From contig NZ_FULE01000008.1 of assembly GCF_900163965.1 (NCBI RefSeq), forward strand, positions 1 to 64,000: a stretch of 64,000 nt of DNA. The letters are read 5' to 3'. This DNA comes from Vibrio ruber DSM 16370. GTDB lineage: Bacteria > Pseudomonadota > Gammaproteobacteria > Enterobacterales > Vibrionaceae. The notes under the pieces were generated by a model that had not been told where the DNA came from, searched no databases, and saw only the letters and a program-made list of their open reading frames with translations. Shown here piece by piece: positions 36,331-45,759 of the stretch; the first letter of the stretch is position 1, and every line of letters begins with the position of its first letter. A program made the position numbers and the translations under genes.

Positions 36331-36382
36331 CAACGCACTACTTCCACAGGGTAATGTGTTGTTATTACTTTCATTTTTCCTT

Positions 36383-36410
36383 CTCCCTCTCCCTCTCCCT
36401 CTCCCTCTCC
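36383..36410. repeat. CTCCCT hexanucleotide microsatellite
   Basis: More than four uninterrupted 6-bp units of CTCCCT. Not inside a gene. Slippage could change spacing between flanking elements, but no promoter is seen that would make this regulatory. Confidence 0.8.
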
Positions 36411-36714
36411 TTCTTGCTTTGTTGTGTTGCGTCCCCTTCAATTATCCAAGCGTAAATTGATCCATTTTGGATCGGAAGTGTGATCGGATTTAGAAACAGT
36501 ACGCCGTTTTTGTTTGTGTTCCACTGCACCGTATTGGTTCATCAGCTGCATGAGAATAGCCCAATGATGTGCGATGACGGAGCGCTATAGTTATGTTTAT
36601 TGATTTTATAATTAATTAAATCAATAAGATAAATTGTTAATGTTAACATGGCACAATCGTTGCAGAATTAGATTTGATTGTTTCAATCGTTTCATGACAA
36701 GATAAGGGACTCAA

Positions 36715-37506
36715 ATGAAATTACTTCGATTGTTTGCTATAGCAGTGGCTTCGGTCATGTGTATGGGATATGCGCTGACTGCGTCAGCCGATCAACTGGA
36801 AACCATCCATCAACGTGGGGTGTTAAAAGTGGCGGTGCCACAGGACTTTCCACCGTTTGGTTCTGTCGGGACTGACATGCAACCGCAAGGATATGATATC
36901 GATATGGCGGCCTACATTGCCAAGCAGATGAAGGTCAAACTGGAACTGGTGCCGGTTACCAGTGCCAACCGGATTCCGTATCTGCAAACGCAAAAAGTCG
37001 ACTTGGTGATTTCAAGTATGGGTAAAAATCCGCAGCGTGAAAAAGCCATCGACTTCAGTGAAGCGTACGCACCGTTTTATCTGGGTGTATTCGGTACTGC
37101 CGACGAGCAAGTGACTTCAGCGGATGATTTAGCGAATAAAACAGTCGGTGTGACGCGCGGCTCAGTGGAAGACCTTGAGTTGAGCAAACTGGCTCCGGTA
37201 TCGGCAACGATCAAACGGTTTGAAGATAACAATGCCACGCTGTCAGCGTTTTTATCCGGGCAGATCAGCCTGATTGCGACCGGTAATCTGGTCGTGACTG
37301 AGATTGCGACGCGCTATCCGAATAAAGCACCACAGACCAAGTTTTTGCTGAAAAATTCCCCATGCTATGTCGGTGTGATGAAAGGTGAGAGTACGTTGGT
37401 CAGCGAAGTGAACCGATTGATTGAACAGGCGAAAGCCGACGGTGTATTGGAGCAGCTTTCACAAAAATGGCTCAAGGCACCGTTTCCGAAAGATTTAGGC
37501 GCTTAA
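36715..37506 (+). CDS. ABC importer periplasmic binding protein (amino-acid type)
   Basis: A 263-residue SBP_bac_3 protein. A signal peptide (about 1-25, ending ALTASA) leads into the mature start DQLETIHQRGVLKVAV. Family motifs are GYDIDMAAYIAK, VDLVISSMGKNPQREKAIDFS and the C-terminal LSQKWLKAPFP. It captures a small polar solute in the periplasm. First gene of a four-gene importer operon that precedes an RpiR regulator and ureide enzymes, so the ligand may be a ureide or a derived amino acid rather than a standard amino acid (inference). Confidence 0.9.
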   Translation: MKLLRLFAIAVASVMCMGYALTASADQLETIHQRGVLKVAVPQDFPPFGSVGTDMQPQGYDIDMAAYIAKQMKVKLELVPVTSANRIPYLQTQKVDLVISSMGKNPQREKAIDFSEAYAPFYLGVFGTADEQVTSADDLANKTVGVTRGSVEDLELSKLAPVSATIKRFEDNNATLSAFLSGQISLIATGNLVVTEIATRYPNKAPQTKFLLKNSPCYVGVMKGESTLVSEVNRLIEQAKADGVLEQLSQKWLKAPFPKDLGA

Positions 37507-37522
37507 CCTCCGGGAGAACAGC

Positions 37523-38191
37523 ATGAGTTATCAGCTAGACTATGCCGGACTCGCGCCATACCTGCCACAGTTTGTGGCAGGTGTCTGGACGACAGTGCAA
37601 CTGACGGTAATTTCTACCGTGGCAGGGCTGGTGGTCGGCACACTGTGCGCGGCAGGGCGAACCGGACGTCAATCCGGGGTACGTTTGCTATGTGCCAGTT
37701 ACATTGAAGTGACGCGCAATACCCCGTTTATTGTGCAGCTCTTTTTTATATTTTTCGGTTTACCGGCGCTCGGTCTCAAGCTTACCGCATGGGAGGCCGG
37801 TGTGATTGCCATGGTGTTCAACTTGGGTGCATACAGCGCAGAGATTATCCGAGCCGGAATTGATGCAGTACCGCAAGGACAATGGGAAGCGGGTAAAACG
37901 CTGGGGCTGACCCGACGTCAAATCTTCATTCATATTGTATTGCCACCGGCCTATCAGCGGGTTTATCCGGCATTGGTGAGTCAGTGCATTATCGTGATGC
38001 TTGGTTCTGCGGTGGTATCGCAGATTTCGGTCGAAGACCTGACGTTTGCGGCAAACTTTGTGCAATCGCGTAGTTTTCTGAGTTTTGAATCCTACACCTT
38101 AACGGCGGTAATTTATCTGGTACTGGCGATTTTGATGCGCCAGGGATTCGCTTATTTTCGCCGCCTTGCATTTAAAAACCCATCGTTATAG
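37523..38191 (+). CDS. ABC importer permease subunit 1 (HisM/GlnP type)
   Basis: A 222-residue inner-membrane permease with about five hydrophobic segments. The coupling-helix region EAGKTLGLTRRQIFIHIVLP contains the EAA motif that docks on the ATPase, and EVTRNTPFIVQLFFI is typical of polar-amino-acid permeases. It lies 16 bp after the binding-protein gene. It pairs with the next gene as a heterodimeric channel. Confidence 0.92.
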   Translation: MSYQLDYAGLAPYLPQFVAGVWTTVQLTVISTVAGLVVGTLCAAGRTGRQSGVRLLCASYIEVTRNTPFIVQLFFIFFGLPALGLKLTAWEAGVIAMVFNLGAYSAEIIRAGIDAVPQGQWEAGKTLGLTRRQIFIHIVLPPAYQRVYPALVSQCIIVMLGSAVVSQISVEDLTFAANFVQSRSFLSFESYTLTAVIYLVLAILMRQGFAYFRRLAFKNPSL

Positions 38192-38203
38192 GAGAGATTC
38201 AGG

Positions 38204-38845
38204 ATGATGCAGTTTACCGATTGGGATATCTTCCGTAACCTCCTGCTGGCTGCGCGCTGGACGTTACTCTTGTCCGTATATGCCTTTATCGGCGGTGGTT
38301 TGGTCGGGCTGGCGCTGACTCTATTGCGCAGTACACGTAACCCGTTGTTTACTCGTCTGATCCAGCTCTATGTTGAACTGTTTCAAGGGACACCGTTACT
38401 GATGCAGCTTTTTCTGGCTTTCTTTGGCTTGTCGCTGATTGGTATCGAAGTCAGTGCGTGGTCGGCTGCGATTCTGGCGTTAACACTATTCAGTAGTGCG
38501 TATTTTCATGATATCTGGCGGGGATGTATTGAATCCTTACCCAAAGGTCAGTGGGAAGCCTGTCGTACGCTCGGGCTGACTTATCTGCAAACAATGCGAC
38601 ATGTCATTTTCCCGCAGGCGATGCGCATTGCCATTGCGCCGACGGTCGGTTTCTCGGTGCAAATTGTCAAAGGAACCGCTTTGGCATCGATCATTGGTTT
38701 TGTCGAGCTGACTAAAGCCGGCACCATGCTCAACAACGCAACATTTCAACCGTTTAAAGTGTTTGCCATGGTCGCGTTGCTCTATTTTGCGATCTGTTTT
38801 CCTTTATCGATGTTCGCCCGTTATCTCGAATCACGGAAGGTGTGA
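38204..38845 (+). CDS. ABC importer permease subunit 2
   Basis: A 213-residue inner-membrane permease of the same family as its upstream neighbour. The EAA motif is EACRTLGLTYLQTMRHVIFP, and ELFQGTPLLMQLFLAFFG is the family's second-helix signature. It starts 12 bp after the previous stop, with AGGAGAG and an adjacent second ATG at 38207. Confidence 0.92.
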   Translation: MMQFTDWDIFRNLLLAARWTLLLSVYAFIGGGLVGLALTLLRSTRNPLFTRLIQLYVELFQGTPLLMQLFLAFFGLSLIGIEVSAWSAAILALTLFSSAYFHDIWRGCIESLPKGQWEACRTLGLTYLQTMRHVIFPQAMRIAIAPTVGFSVQIVKGTALASIIGFVELTKAGTMLNNATFQPFKVFAMVALLYFAICFPLSMFARYLESRKV

Positions 38846-38907
38846 GGTTACTGGTGTGGAAAAACTGAAAATAAGACGACTCATTTACAGCTCGGAGGCA
38901 AAGTATT

Positions 38908-39636
38908 ATGTCACTTATCAGTGTTGATCAGGTTCATAAGTTTTATGGTGAAAACCATGTGTTGAAAGGGGTAGACCTGAAAATTCAAGCCGGAGAAGTG
39001 ATCTCGATTATCGGCCGGAGCGGTTCAGGAAAAAGCACTTTGCTGCGGTGTATGAACGGGCTGGAAACCTATCAGGAAGGGGCGATCATCGTCGATCAGC
39101 AGGCCGTCGAAAATGATGAATATAAACTGCGTCTTTTGAGTCAGAGTGTCGGTATGGTTTTTCAGAGCTTCAATCTGTTTCCGCATAAAACGGTCGGTGA
39201 AAATGTCATGCTGGCACCGAAGCTGGTGCAGAAAAAATCTACCGCAGACTGTCAGCGGATTGCGCGTGAGCTCTTGGAAAAGGTCGGGCTGGGCGATAAA
39301 TTCGACGCCTATCCGGGTAACCTTTCCGGCGGGCAGCAACAGCGCGTGGCGATTGCGCGCTCACTGGCGATGTCGCCGAAGGTTTTGTTGTGTGATGAGA
39401 TCACCTCAGCACTGGACCCGGAACTGGTCGGTGAGGTATTGAAAGTGCTTGAACAGTTGAAAGCCGAAGGGATGACTTTAATTTTAGTTACCCATGAAAT
39501 GAATTTTGCCCGGGATGTCGGGGATCGGGTCGTGTTTATGAATGAAGGGAAAGTGTGGGAAACCGGGCCGAGTGAAGCCGTGTTTGCCAACCCACAAACT
39601 GCGGAGCTGAGAAGTTTTCTCTCTGCGGTACTTTAA
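38908..39636 (+). CDS. ABC importer ATP-binding subunit (GlnQ type)
   Basis: A 242-residue ATPase. Walker A is GRSGSGKST, the signature is LSGGQQQRVAIARSLA, Walker B is VLLCDEITSALD, and the switch histidine is in LVTHEMNFA. It powers the importer formed with the two upstream permeases. A GGAGG site precedes the ATG. It closes the importer; an RpiR regulator gene follows 81 bp later. Confidence 0.95.
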   Translation: MSLISVDQVHKFYGENHVLKGVDLKIQAGEVISIIGRSGSGKSTLLRCMNGLETYQEGAIIVDQQAVENDEYKLRLLSQSVGMVFQSFNLFPHKTVGENVMLAPKLVQKKSTADCQRIARELLEKVGLGDKFDAYPGNLSGGQQQRVAIARSLAMSPKVLLCDEITSALDPELVGEVLKVLEQLKAEGMTLILVTHEMNFARDVGDRVVFMNEGKVWETGPSEAVFANPQTAELRSFLSAVL

Positions 39637-39717
39637 CTGAATATTTTGAGAACCGACCGTTGCATACCGAGCGTCAGTAGCCACGATAACAGCGTCCGGC
39701 AGGAGATAAAACCAGTG

Positions 39718-40572
39718 ATGAATGACCGAACCTCTGATGTCAATCAATCCAAGCAGCCGACGGCAAACTGTCCGCTCAGTGAACGGATTACCCGTCATTA
39801 TGCCAGTTTGACAGACAATAACCGGCGTCTGGCGGATTACTTACAGCTCAACCCGGAAAAAGTGTTGATGCTGTCAACCAGTGAAATCGCAGAGGCGTGT
39901 CAGGTCTCGAAAACCAGTGTCAGCCGCTTTATTCGTAAACTCGGCTATGAAGACCATCTCGCCTTACGTCAAGAGCTGATGACGGAGCGGGACAACGGCC
40001 AGCCGGTGATGATGACGACACTGGATGATTCTGAATTCAATCATGAAGTCCGGGCACTGGAAAAACTCTGGGAACAACTGACCCGACAGGATCACCAGCC
40101 ATTAATTGAGAAACTGGCAACGGCGAAGCGGATTAAAATCATTGGCTATCGCAATAGTTACCCGCTGGCAATGCATTTTCGTCAGCAATTGATGCAATGC
40201 CGGACTCATGTTGAACTGTTGCCGCTGCCCGGTCAGACCATCGGTGAGGATCTGGCATCCATTGATGAGGATGATTTCACGATTGTGATCGGTATCCGTC
40301 GTCGCGTGGCAAACTTTGAGAAAATGATGGCTTTTCTGGCGCAACGAGATTGCTTGCTGATTACCGATCAGTCCGGACAGAAGTACGCGCAGCAAGCCGC
40401 GCACTACTTCATCTGTTATATGAATAATAAGCTGCCGTTAGACAGCTATGCAGTGCCGATGAGTTTGATTGCGCATCTGGTCAATCAAACGTTTTTACAC
40501 TTAAACAGTAAATCGACGCAGGTCAGTCGAAAGATCAGCATGAACTATGCGCAGCTCAATGAGTTAGAGTAA
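39718..40572 (+). CDS. RpiR-family transcriptional regulator
   Basis: A 284-residue regulator with an N-terminal RpiR helix-turn-helix (about 20-90: LMLSTSEIAEACQVSKTSVSRFIRKLGY-like) and a C-terminal SIS fold (about 115-245). From memory, the Klebsiella allantoate gene cluster is controlled by an RpiR repressor, HpxU, located next to an ABC importer and hpxJ/hpxK; the same set of families here supports a similar role. The SIS domain probably senses a pathway intermediate. AGGAG lies 12 nt before the ATG at 39718 (a GTG at 39715 is an alternative). The frame back to 39646 is rejected. Confidence 0.8.
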   Translation: MNDRTSDVNQSKQPTANCPLSERITRHYASLTDNNRRLADYLQLNPEKVLMLSTSEIAEACQVSKTSVSRFIRKLGYEDHLALRQELMTERDNGQPVMMTTLDDSEFNHEVRALEKLWEQLTRQDHQPLIEKLATAKRIKIIGYRNSYPLAMHFRQQLMQCRTHVELLPLPGQTIGEDLASIDEDDFTIVIGIRRRVANFEKMMAFLAQRDCLLITDQSGQKYAQQAAHYFICYMNNKLPLDSYAVPMSLIAHLVNQTFLHLNSKSTQVSRKISMNYAQLNELE

Positions 40573-40639
40573 GGTTTGCGGGTCGTGATAACGAGACGAT
40601 AAATACGTGATAAACACATCAACATGGATATAAACAAGA

Positions 40640-41644
40640 ATGGGTATCATCAATAAATTAAAAAAAGAATGGTTTCTGGTTGGCATGGTGGTCGCGATTG
40701 CGCTGGCGACCGTTTCTGAGCAGGTTGGCCGTTCCGGTGGTTTGATTCATCTCGATAAACTGACCGGAATCGGGGTTGCAATTGTGTTCTTCTTACACGG
40801 GCTGGGTCTGTCTCCGCAAAAGATTAAAGCCGGGGTGAGTAACTGGAAACTGCACGTCTACATCCAGTTGGCGACTTATCTGTTTTATCCGTTGCTGTGG
40901 TTGATTTTAGGCAATGGCATGTTGGCATTTATGCCGACAGCGCTCGCCTTTGGTTTCTGCTATCTGTTTGTGCTGCCCAGCACGATTTCTTCCTCGGTGG
41001 CGATGACCAGTGTCGGCAAAGGCAATGTACCGGGGGCAATTTTCAACGCATCCCTTTCCAGTATCCTCGGTGTGTTTCTCACCCCGTTATTGATTCAGTT
41101 TTTTATGGGGATGACCGGGGTGCAATTAGATCTGATGAGTTCGGTGATCTCTATCGCCAAACTGTTGTTAATCCCGATGATTGCCGGGCAACTTGCCAGA
41201 CCGGTATTACTCAATTTTATTGAACGGCATAAGTCTGTGGTCAACAAAGTCGACAAGTACGTTATTCTACTGATTGTCTATAATGCGTTTTGTGACTCGG
41301 TTGCAAATGGCATCTGGCATAACTTCTCAGTCGGGATGCTTGCCACCGCGATTGGTATTTGTTGCCTCGTGCTGTTGGCGATGGTTCATGCGATTCAGTG
41401 GGGCGCGCAGCGCTGTCAGTTTTCACGGCCAGATGAAGTCGCTGCGGTATTTTGCGGAACCAAGAAAACCTTGGCGGCAGGGGTGCCGATGGCGACGGCC
41501 ATTTTCGGTACCGACCCGAATCTGGGCATGATTTTGCTACCGATTATGCTTTATCACCCGATTCAGATTTTCTACTGTGCAATTCTTGCGAATCGGTATG
41601 CCAAACGTGAACAGCCAGCCAGTGAGGCGGCTGCGAACTCGTAA
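40640..41644 (+). CDS. Bile acid:sodium symporter-like (YfeH/SBF) transporter
   Basis: A 334-residue membrane protein with about ten hydrophobic segments, of the SBF-like YfeH group. Family features are LPSTISSSVAMTSVGKGNVPGAIFNASLSS in the middle and FCGTKKTLAAGVPMA toward the C-terminus, where the crossover motif sits. The natural substrate of this group is uncertain. Here it lies between the regulator and catabolic enzymes and may import or export an organic anion such as oxalate, oxamate or a ureide (inference). Confidence 0.85.
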   Translation: MGIINKLKKEWFLVGMVVAIALATVSEQVGRSGGLIHLDKLTGIGVAIVFFLHGLGLSPQKIKAGVSNWKLHVYIQLATYLFYPLLWLILGNGMLAFMPTALAFGFCYLFVLPSTISSSVAMTSVGKGNVPGAIFNASLSSILGVFLTPLLIQFFMGMTGVQLDLMSSVISIAKLLLIPMIAGQLARPVLLNFIERHKSVVNKVDKYVILLIVYNAFCDSVANGIWHNFSVGMLATAIGICCLVLLAMVHAIQWGAQRCQFSRPDEVAAVFCGTKKTLAAGVPMATAIFGTDPNLGMILLPIMLYHPIQIFYCAILANRYAKREQPASEAAANS

Positions 41645-41658
41645 GCGGAGAGACAGAT

Positions 41659-42864
41659 ATGGGACAACATCAGGTCAGAGACCAACGTATTTACTGTCAG
41701 CAAGGGCCGGATTATCTTGCGGCAACCGATGATGGGGCGTTATCCGGTCTGAGCTTTGTGTTTAAAGATTTATTTGATGTCGCAGGCTATAACACCGGTG
41801 CCGGTAATCCCGCATGGCTAGAGAGCCATGCCTCGGCAAAGGCGACCTCATCGATTATCGAAACTTTACTCAGCGCCGGGGCAATCTGTCGCGGCCGGGT
41901 TCAGACTGACGAGCTGGCTTACAGCCTGAACGGGCAAAACATTCATTACGGTACGCCTGAAAACCCGGCTGCCCCCGGCTGTATTCCCGGTGGTTCATCC
42001 AGTGGCAGTGCCGTCGCCGTTGCTCAGGGAGATGTCGATTTCTCTATCGGGACTGATACCGGTGGTTCGGTGCGTATTCCTGCCAGTTATTGCGGTTTAT
42101 TCGGCTTACGGCCGACGTTGGGGAAATTTGACCTCACCCACTGCTTTGAACTCGCTAAAAGCTTTGATACCGCAGGTATTTTTGCCCGGGAACTGTCGGT
42201 TTTGACGTCGGTTTACTGTGAACTATCGACAGAAACTGTGCCGGATGTGGTCGATCCGATTCCGACTCTTTATCTCGACCGTTTTATGGCGCAGCATCTG
42301 AGTGAAGATCGTTATCAGCGGGTGCATGACCGTTGCCGTTGGGCCGGAATTGCGCTTGAAGAGAAAGACTTTATCACACAGTCCGAGTGGACACTGGATG
42401 GGCTGAGTCTGCTGTTTCGCAGTATTCAAGGTTATGAAATTATTCAGAAACATGGCCGCTGGCTGACAGAACACGAGGACTCGCTCGACCCTGCCATTTT
42501 GGAACGGGTCAAATGGGCGAGAACCGTTGCTGATACCACTTACCAACAAGGAAAACTTCGCCAGAAAGCATTCCGCACGTGGTTATACGCTCAGCTTGAT
42601 GAACACGGCGGTGTCTGGCTGTTACCGACCACACCTGCCGGGCCACCGTCACTGGATATTTCGCCACAAGCGATGGCCGATTACCGGACTGAGCTGATGG
42701 GATTGACCGCAATTGCCGGCTTGTCCGGATTCCCTCAGTTACATTTACCGTTTCAGGGAATGACTGATGGCCCGTGTGGGATGTCGCTGCTGGGACTGCC
42801 CAATGAAGAAGGTCGGTTACTGGCAATTGCCGCAAGACTGATGGCCGGAGAGGACAGTCAATGA
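41659..42864 (+). CDS. Amidase-signature family hydrolase
   Basis: A 401-residue amidase with a complete Ser-cisSer-Lys triad: K36 in VFKDLFD, cis-Ser in GGSSSGS (111-117) and nucleophile S137 in DTGGSVRIPAS. It hydrolyses an amide or carbamoyl bond in the cytoplasm. It overlaps the next gene by 4 nt (ATGA), so the two products are made together. Klebsiella hpxY and the Atz amidases share the family, but this protein is shorter, so I give no name. The substrate could be a ureide or oxamate-like amide. Confidence 0.85.
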   Translation: MGQHQVRDQRIYCQQGPDYLAATDDGALSGLSFVFKDLFDVAGYNTGAGNPAWLESHASAKATSSIIETLLSAGAICRGRVQTDELAYSLNGQNIHYGTPENPAAPGCIPGGSSSGSAVAVAQGDVDFSIGTDTGGSVRIPASYCGLFGLRPTLGKFDLTHCFELAKSFDTAGIFARELSVLTSVYCELSTETVPDVVDPIPTLYLDRFMAQHLSEDRYQRVHDRCRWAGIALEEKDFITQSEWTLDGLSLLFRSIQGYEIIQKHGRWLTEHEDSLDPAILERVKWARTVADTTYQQGKLRQKAFRTWLYAQLDEHGGVWLLPTTPAGPPSLDISPQAMADYRTELMGLTAIAGLSGFPQLHLPFQGMTDGPCGMSLLGLPNEEGRLLAIAARLMAGEDSQ

Positions 42865-44429
42865 AATATCAGACAGCATTTACCGCGCCCCATTACCGGG
42901 CGGCACAAGCCGGACAAAAAATTCTCGATGAGGGCGGCACCGCCAGTGAAGCGATGGTTGCTGCGGCCGCAATGGTGACGGTGCAGTATCCGCATATGAA
43001 TAGTATTGGCGGCGACAGCTTCTGGTTAATTTGCCATCCGGGACAACAACCGATAGCCATTGACGGCTGTGGCGTGGCTGCATTGAATATTGATCCGGCT
43101 GTATATCGTGCGCAAGGTGATGCATTACCGGCGAGCGGTGGCAGCGCAGCGATCACCATGGCCGGAACGATCGCGGGCTGGCAGCAGGCTTTAACGCTCA
43201 ATCATCGCCGACACTCGTTGCCGCAACTGTTGCAACCGGCGATCACGGCTGCCCGGGAAGGGATTGAGGTCACTCAGAGTCTGGTCAATGCGAGCGAAAA
43301 AACGGTGGCGATGTTGGCGGATATTCCGTCATTTGCTCAGCACTATTTACCGGACGGTAAGACCCTTGAGATTGGGCAGATTCTGCGAAATCCGACACTG
43401 GCGACCACTTTTGAGCGGCTTGCAACCGCAGGTCTGGATGATTTTTATCGGGGAGAAATTGCCAAGCAAGCCGCGGCGGATCTGGCAGCATTAGGCAGCC
43501 CGCTGACCCTTGACGATTTCCACCACCATCAGGCCCGGGTTATGGCACCGTTATCGGTGCAGACCGGTAAAGGAAAACTATATAACTTCGGTGCTCCGAC
43601 ACAAGGGGTCGCTTCACTGCTGATCTTGTCGATTTATGACCGACTGGTTGCTCAGGCTGACGGTGAGATTGACCACATCCATTTGCTGGTCGAAGCGACC
43701 AAACAGGCGTTTATTCTGCGTGATCAATACGTGACCGATGAAGCGGATCTCTCTATATCGTTGCAGCAATTATTGACTGAGCAGAGTATTGACGCGTGTG
43801 CGGCACGTATTTCGCCGGTGCAGGCACAACCCTGGCCGCATATCGCCAAACCCGGTGATACGGTCTGGATGGGGGCGACCGATCAGTATGGCACTATGGT
43901 CAGCTTTATTCAGAGTGTGTACTGGGAGTTCGGCAGCGGGGCGGTCTTGCCGAATTTAGGATTTGTCTGGAATAACCGGGCGAGAAGCTTTTCGCTTGAT
44001 AGCGCGCATCACAATGTGCTGAAACCGGGCAAAAAACCATTCCACACCTTAAACCCGGCTTATGCCGAGCTGAACGATGGACAACGGATCGTGTACGGCA
44101 CCATGGGCGGGGAAGGGCAGCCGCAGACACAGGCCTGCCTGTTCAGCCGTTATGTCTATCAGGGCTATGCGCTGGATGAAGCGATTGCGATGCCGCGCTG
44201 GTTGCTGGGACGCACTTGGGGGGATGATACCCACCAGTTGCGGCTGGAGCAGAGTTTATATCTGGCGTATCAGGATACATTGCGCGAGCGCGGTCACGAA
44301 ATTACACAAGTGAAAGATCAAAATGAACTGATGGGTCATGCCGGTGCAATCACGTTAGATCAAAGCGGTCAAGCCACTCCGGCAACGGATCCGCGCAGTG
44401 ATGGTGACGCTCTGACCGGCCAGTTTTAA
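42861..44429 (+). CDS. hpxW: Gamma-glutamyltransferase-fold Ntn hydrolase, HpxW-like
   Basis: A 522-residue member of the gamma-glutamyltranspeptidase superfamily. The large-subunit part (1-333) has GGTASEAMVAAAAMVTV and NSIGGDSFW; the self-cleavage and nucleophile site is probably T334 in GDTVWMGATDQYG, giving a small subunit of 189 residues. There is no signal peptide, unlike periplasmic GGT. From memory, Klebsiella HpxW is a cytoplasmic GGT-fold oxamate amidohydrolase in ureide catabolism; the neighbours here fit that role better than glutathione hydrolysis. Assignment is by context and fold, so the symbol is tentative. Confidence 0.65.
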   Translation: MKYQTAFTAPHYRAAQAGQKILDEGGTASEAMVAAAAMVTVQYPHMNSIGGDSFWLICHPGQQPIAIDGCGVAALNIDPAVYRAQGDALPASGGSAAITMAGTIAGWQQALTLNHRRHSLPQLLQPAITAAREGIEVTQSLVNASEKTVAMLADIPSFAQHYLPDGKTLEIGQILRNPTLATTFERLATAGLDDFYRGEIAKQAAADLAALGSPLTLDDFHHHQARVMAPLSVQTGKGKLYNFGAPTQGVASLLILSIYDRLVAQADGEIDHIHLLVEATKQAFILRDQYVTDEADLSISLQQLLTEQSIDACAARISPVQAQPWPHIAKPGDTVWMGATDQYGTMVSFIQSVYWEFGSGAVLPNLGFVWNNRARSFSLDSAHHNVLKPGKKPFHTLNPAYAELNDGQRIVYGTMGGEGQPQTQACLFSRYVYQGYALDEAIAMPRWLLGRTWGDDTHQLRLEQSLYLAYQDTLRERGHEITQVKDQNELMGHAGAITLDQSGQATPATDPRSDGDALTGQF

Positions 44430-44465
44430 ACCGACGATTTGAATCAGATTTTATGGGAGAGATGT

Positions 44466-45698
44466 ATGGAAACCAATCCGCTATTTGAAACCCTCAATCC
44501 ACCGCAACGGATGTTGATGGGACCGGGACCGATTAACGCGTATCCCCGGGTGCATCAGGCGATTTCGTCGGCTTTGATTGGGCAGTACGATCCGGTCATG
44601 ACCGGCTATATGAATCAGGTACAAGCCCTTTATCGCAATGTATTTGAGACGCAGAATCAACAGACCTTGCTTGTTGATGGTACCGCACGTGCCGGGATTG
44701 AGGCGGTGTTGGTGTCGGTGTTGCAGCCGGGGGACAAAGTGTTGATTCCGGTGATTGGCCGGTTCGGCCATCTGTTGTGTGAAATCGCTCACCGGGTTGG
44801 TGCTGCGGTGCAGACGATCGATATTGAATGGGGCGAGGTGTGCCCGCCGGAGAAAGTTGAAGCCGCGATTCGTGAGTTTCAGCCGAAAATGCTGGCTACT
44901 GTGCAAGGTGATACCTCAACCACCATGAATCAGCCGCTGGCTGAGATTGGTGAAATCTGTCAGCGTTACGGGGTGCTGTTTTACTGTGATGCAACGGCAT
45001 CGATTGCCGGGAATGAGCTTAAAGTGGATGCATGGCATCTCGATGCGGTCTCTGCCGGGCTACAAAAATGTCTGGGCGGGCCGTCGGGCAGCGCACCGGT
45101 GACGCTCAGTGAACGTTGCGTTGAGGTGATTAACCGGCGCAAACGGGTCGAAGCCGGCATTCGTACCGCAGCCCATCAGGATGGGGAGGATACGCCGATT
45201 TTATCCAACTATTTTGATTTAGCGATGGTGATGGATTACTGGGGGCCGGAGCGACTCAACCACCACACGGAAGCAACCAGTATGTTGTATGCTGCGCGTG
45301 AGTGTGCCCGGCTCTATCTCGAAGAGGGCGCAACGCAGGTGATCGCCCGCCACCAACAAGCCGGACGGGCGATGGCGGTCGGCCTTGAAGCGATGGGCTT
45401 AAGGCTGTTCGGTAATCAACAATACAAAATGAACAATGTGGTCGGGGTTTATATTCCTGAACAAATCAATGGTGATCTCGTTCGCCAAGAACTGTTACAT
45501 CGCTTCGGTATCGAAATCGGCACCTCATTCGGACCGCTTCACGGCAAAATCTGGCGCATTGGCACTATGGGGTATAACGCCCGTCAGGAATGTGTCCTGA
45601 TGACACTGGCGGCACTGGAATCGGTGTTACTGAAAGCCAGAGTACCCGTCGCTCCCGGTCAGGCTGTTGCTGCGGCAATGGATGTCTTCAGTGCCTGA
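44466..45698 (+). CDS. pucG: (S)-Ureidoglycine:glyoxylate aminotransferase-like enzyme (PucG/HpxJ type)
   Basis: A 410-residue PLP aminotransferase of the alanine-glyoxylate family. The PLP lysine is K201 in GLQKCLGGPSGSAP, and GPGPINAYPRV at the N-terminus and VDGTARAGIEA are typical. The QKCLGGPSG form is characteristic of PucG, which transfers the amine of ureidoglycine to glyoxylate, giving oxalurate and glycine. The ATG at 44466 has GGGAGA 5 nt upstream; the frame from 44439 is rejected. It precedes the AllC-type gene that makes its substrate. Confidence 0.82.
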   Translation: METNPLFETLNPPQRMLMGPGPINAYPRVHQAISSALIGQYDPVMTGYMNQVQALYRNVFETQNQQTLLVDGTARAGIEAVLVSVLQPGDKVLIPVIGRFGHLLCEIAHRVGAAVQTIDIEWGEVCPPEKVEAAIREFQPKMLATVQGDTSTTMNQPLAEIGEICQRYGVLFYCDATASIAGNELKVDAWHLDAVSAGLQKCLGGPSGSAPVTLSERCVEVINRRKRVEAGIRTAAHQDGEDTPILSNYFDLAMVMDYWGPERLNHHTEATSMLYAARECARLYLEEGATQVIARHQQAGRAMAVGLEAMGLRLFGNQQYKMNNVVGVYIPEQINGDLVRQELLHRFGIEIGTSFGPLHGKIWRIGTMGYNARQECVLMTLAALESVLLKARVPVAPGQAVAAAMDVFSA

Positions 45699-45759
45699 TG
45701 CGGTACATGGTCAAAGTAGGGAAGAGTCACAACATATGAGGCAATCACAAGGAGCGCGT

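Larger units (their letters stand above)
36170..36714. other. Gene-free region upstream of the ABC importer operon
   Basis: About 545 bp without a supported gene. It holds a perfect 13-bp inverted repeat (36287-36330), a CTCCCT hexanucleotide run (36383-36410), a GATCCA-TTT-TGGATC palindrome near 36464-36478, and ATGTTAACAT at 36640-36649, about 65 bp before the binding-protein gene. The last is a candidate operator for the ABC operon. Confidence 0.45.
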
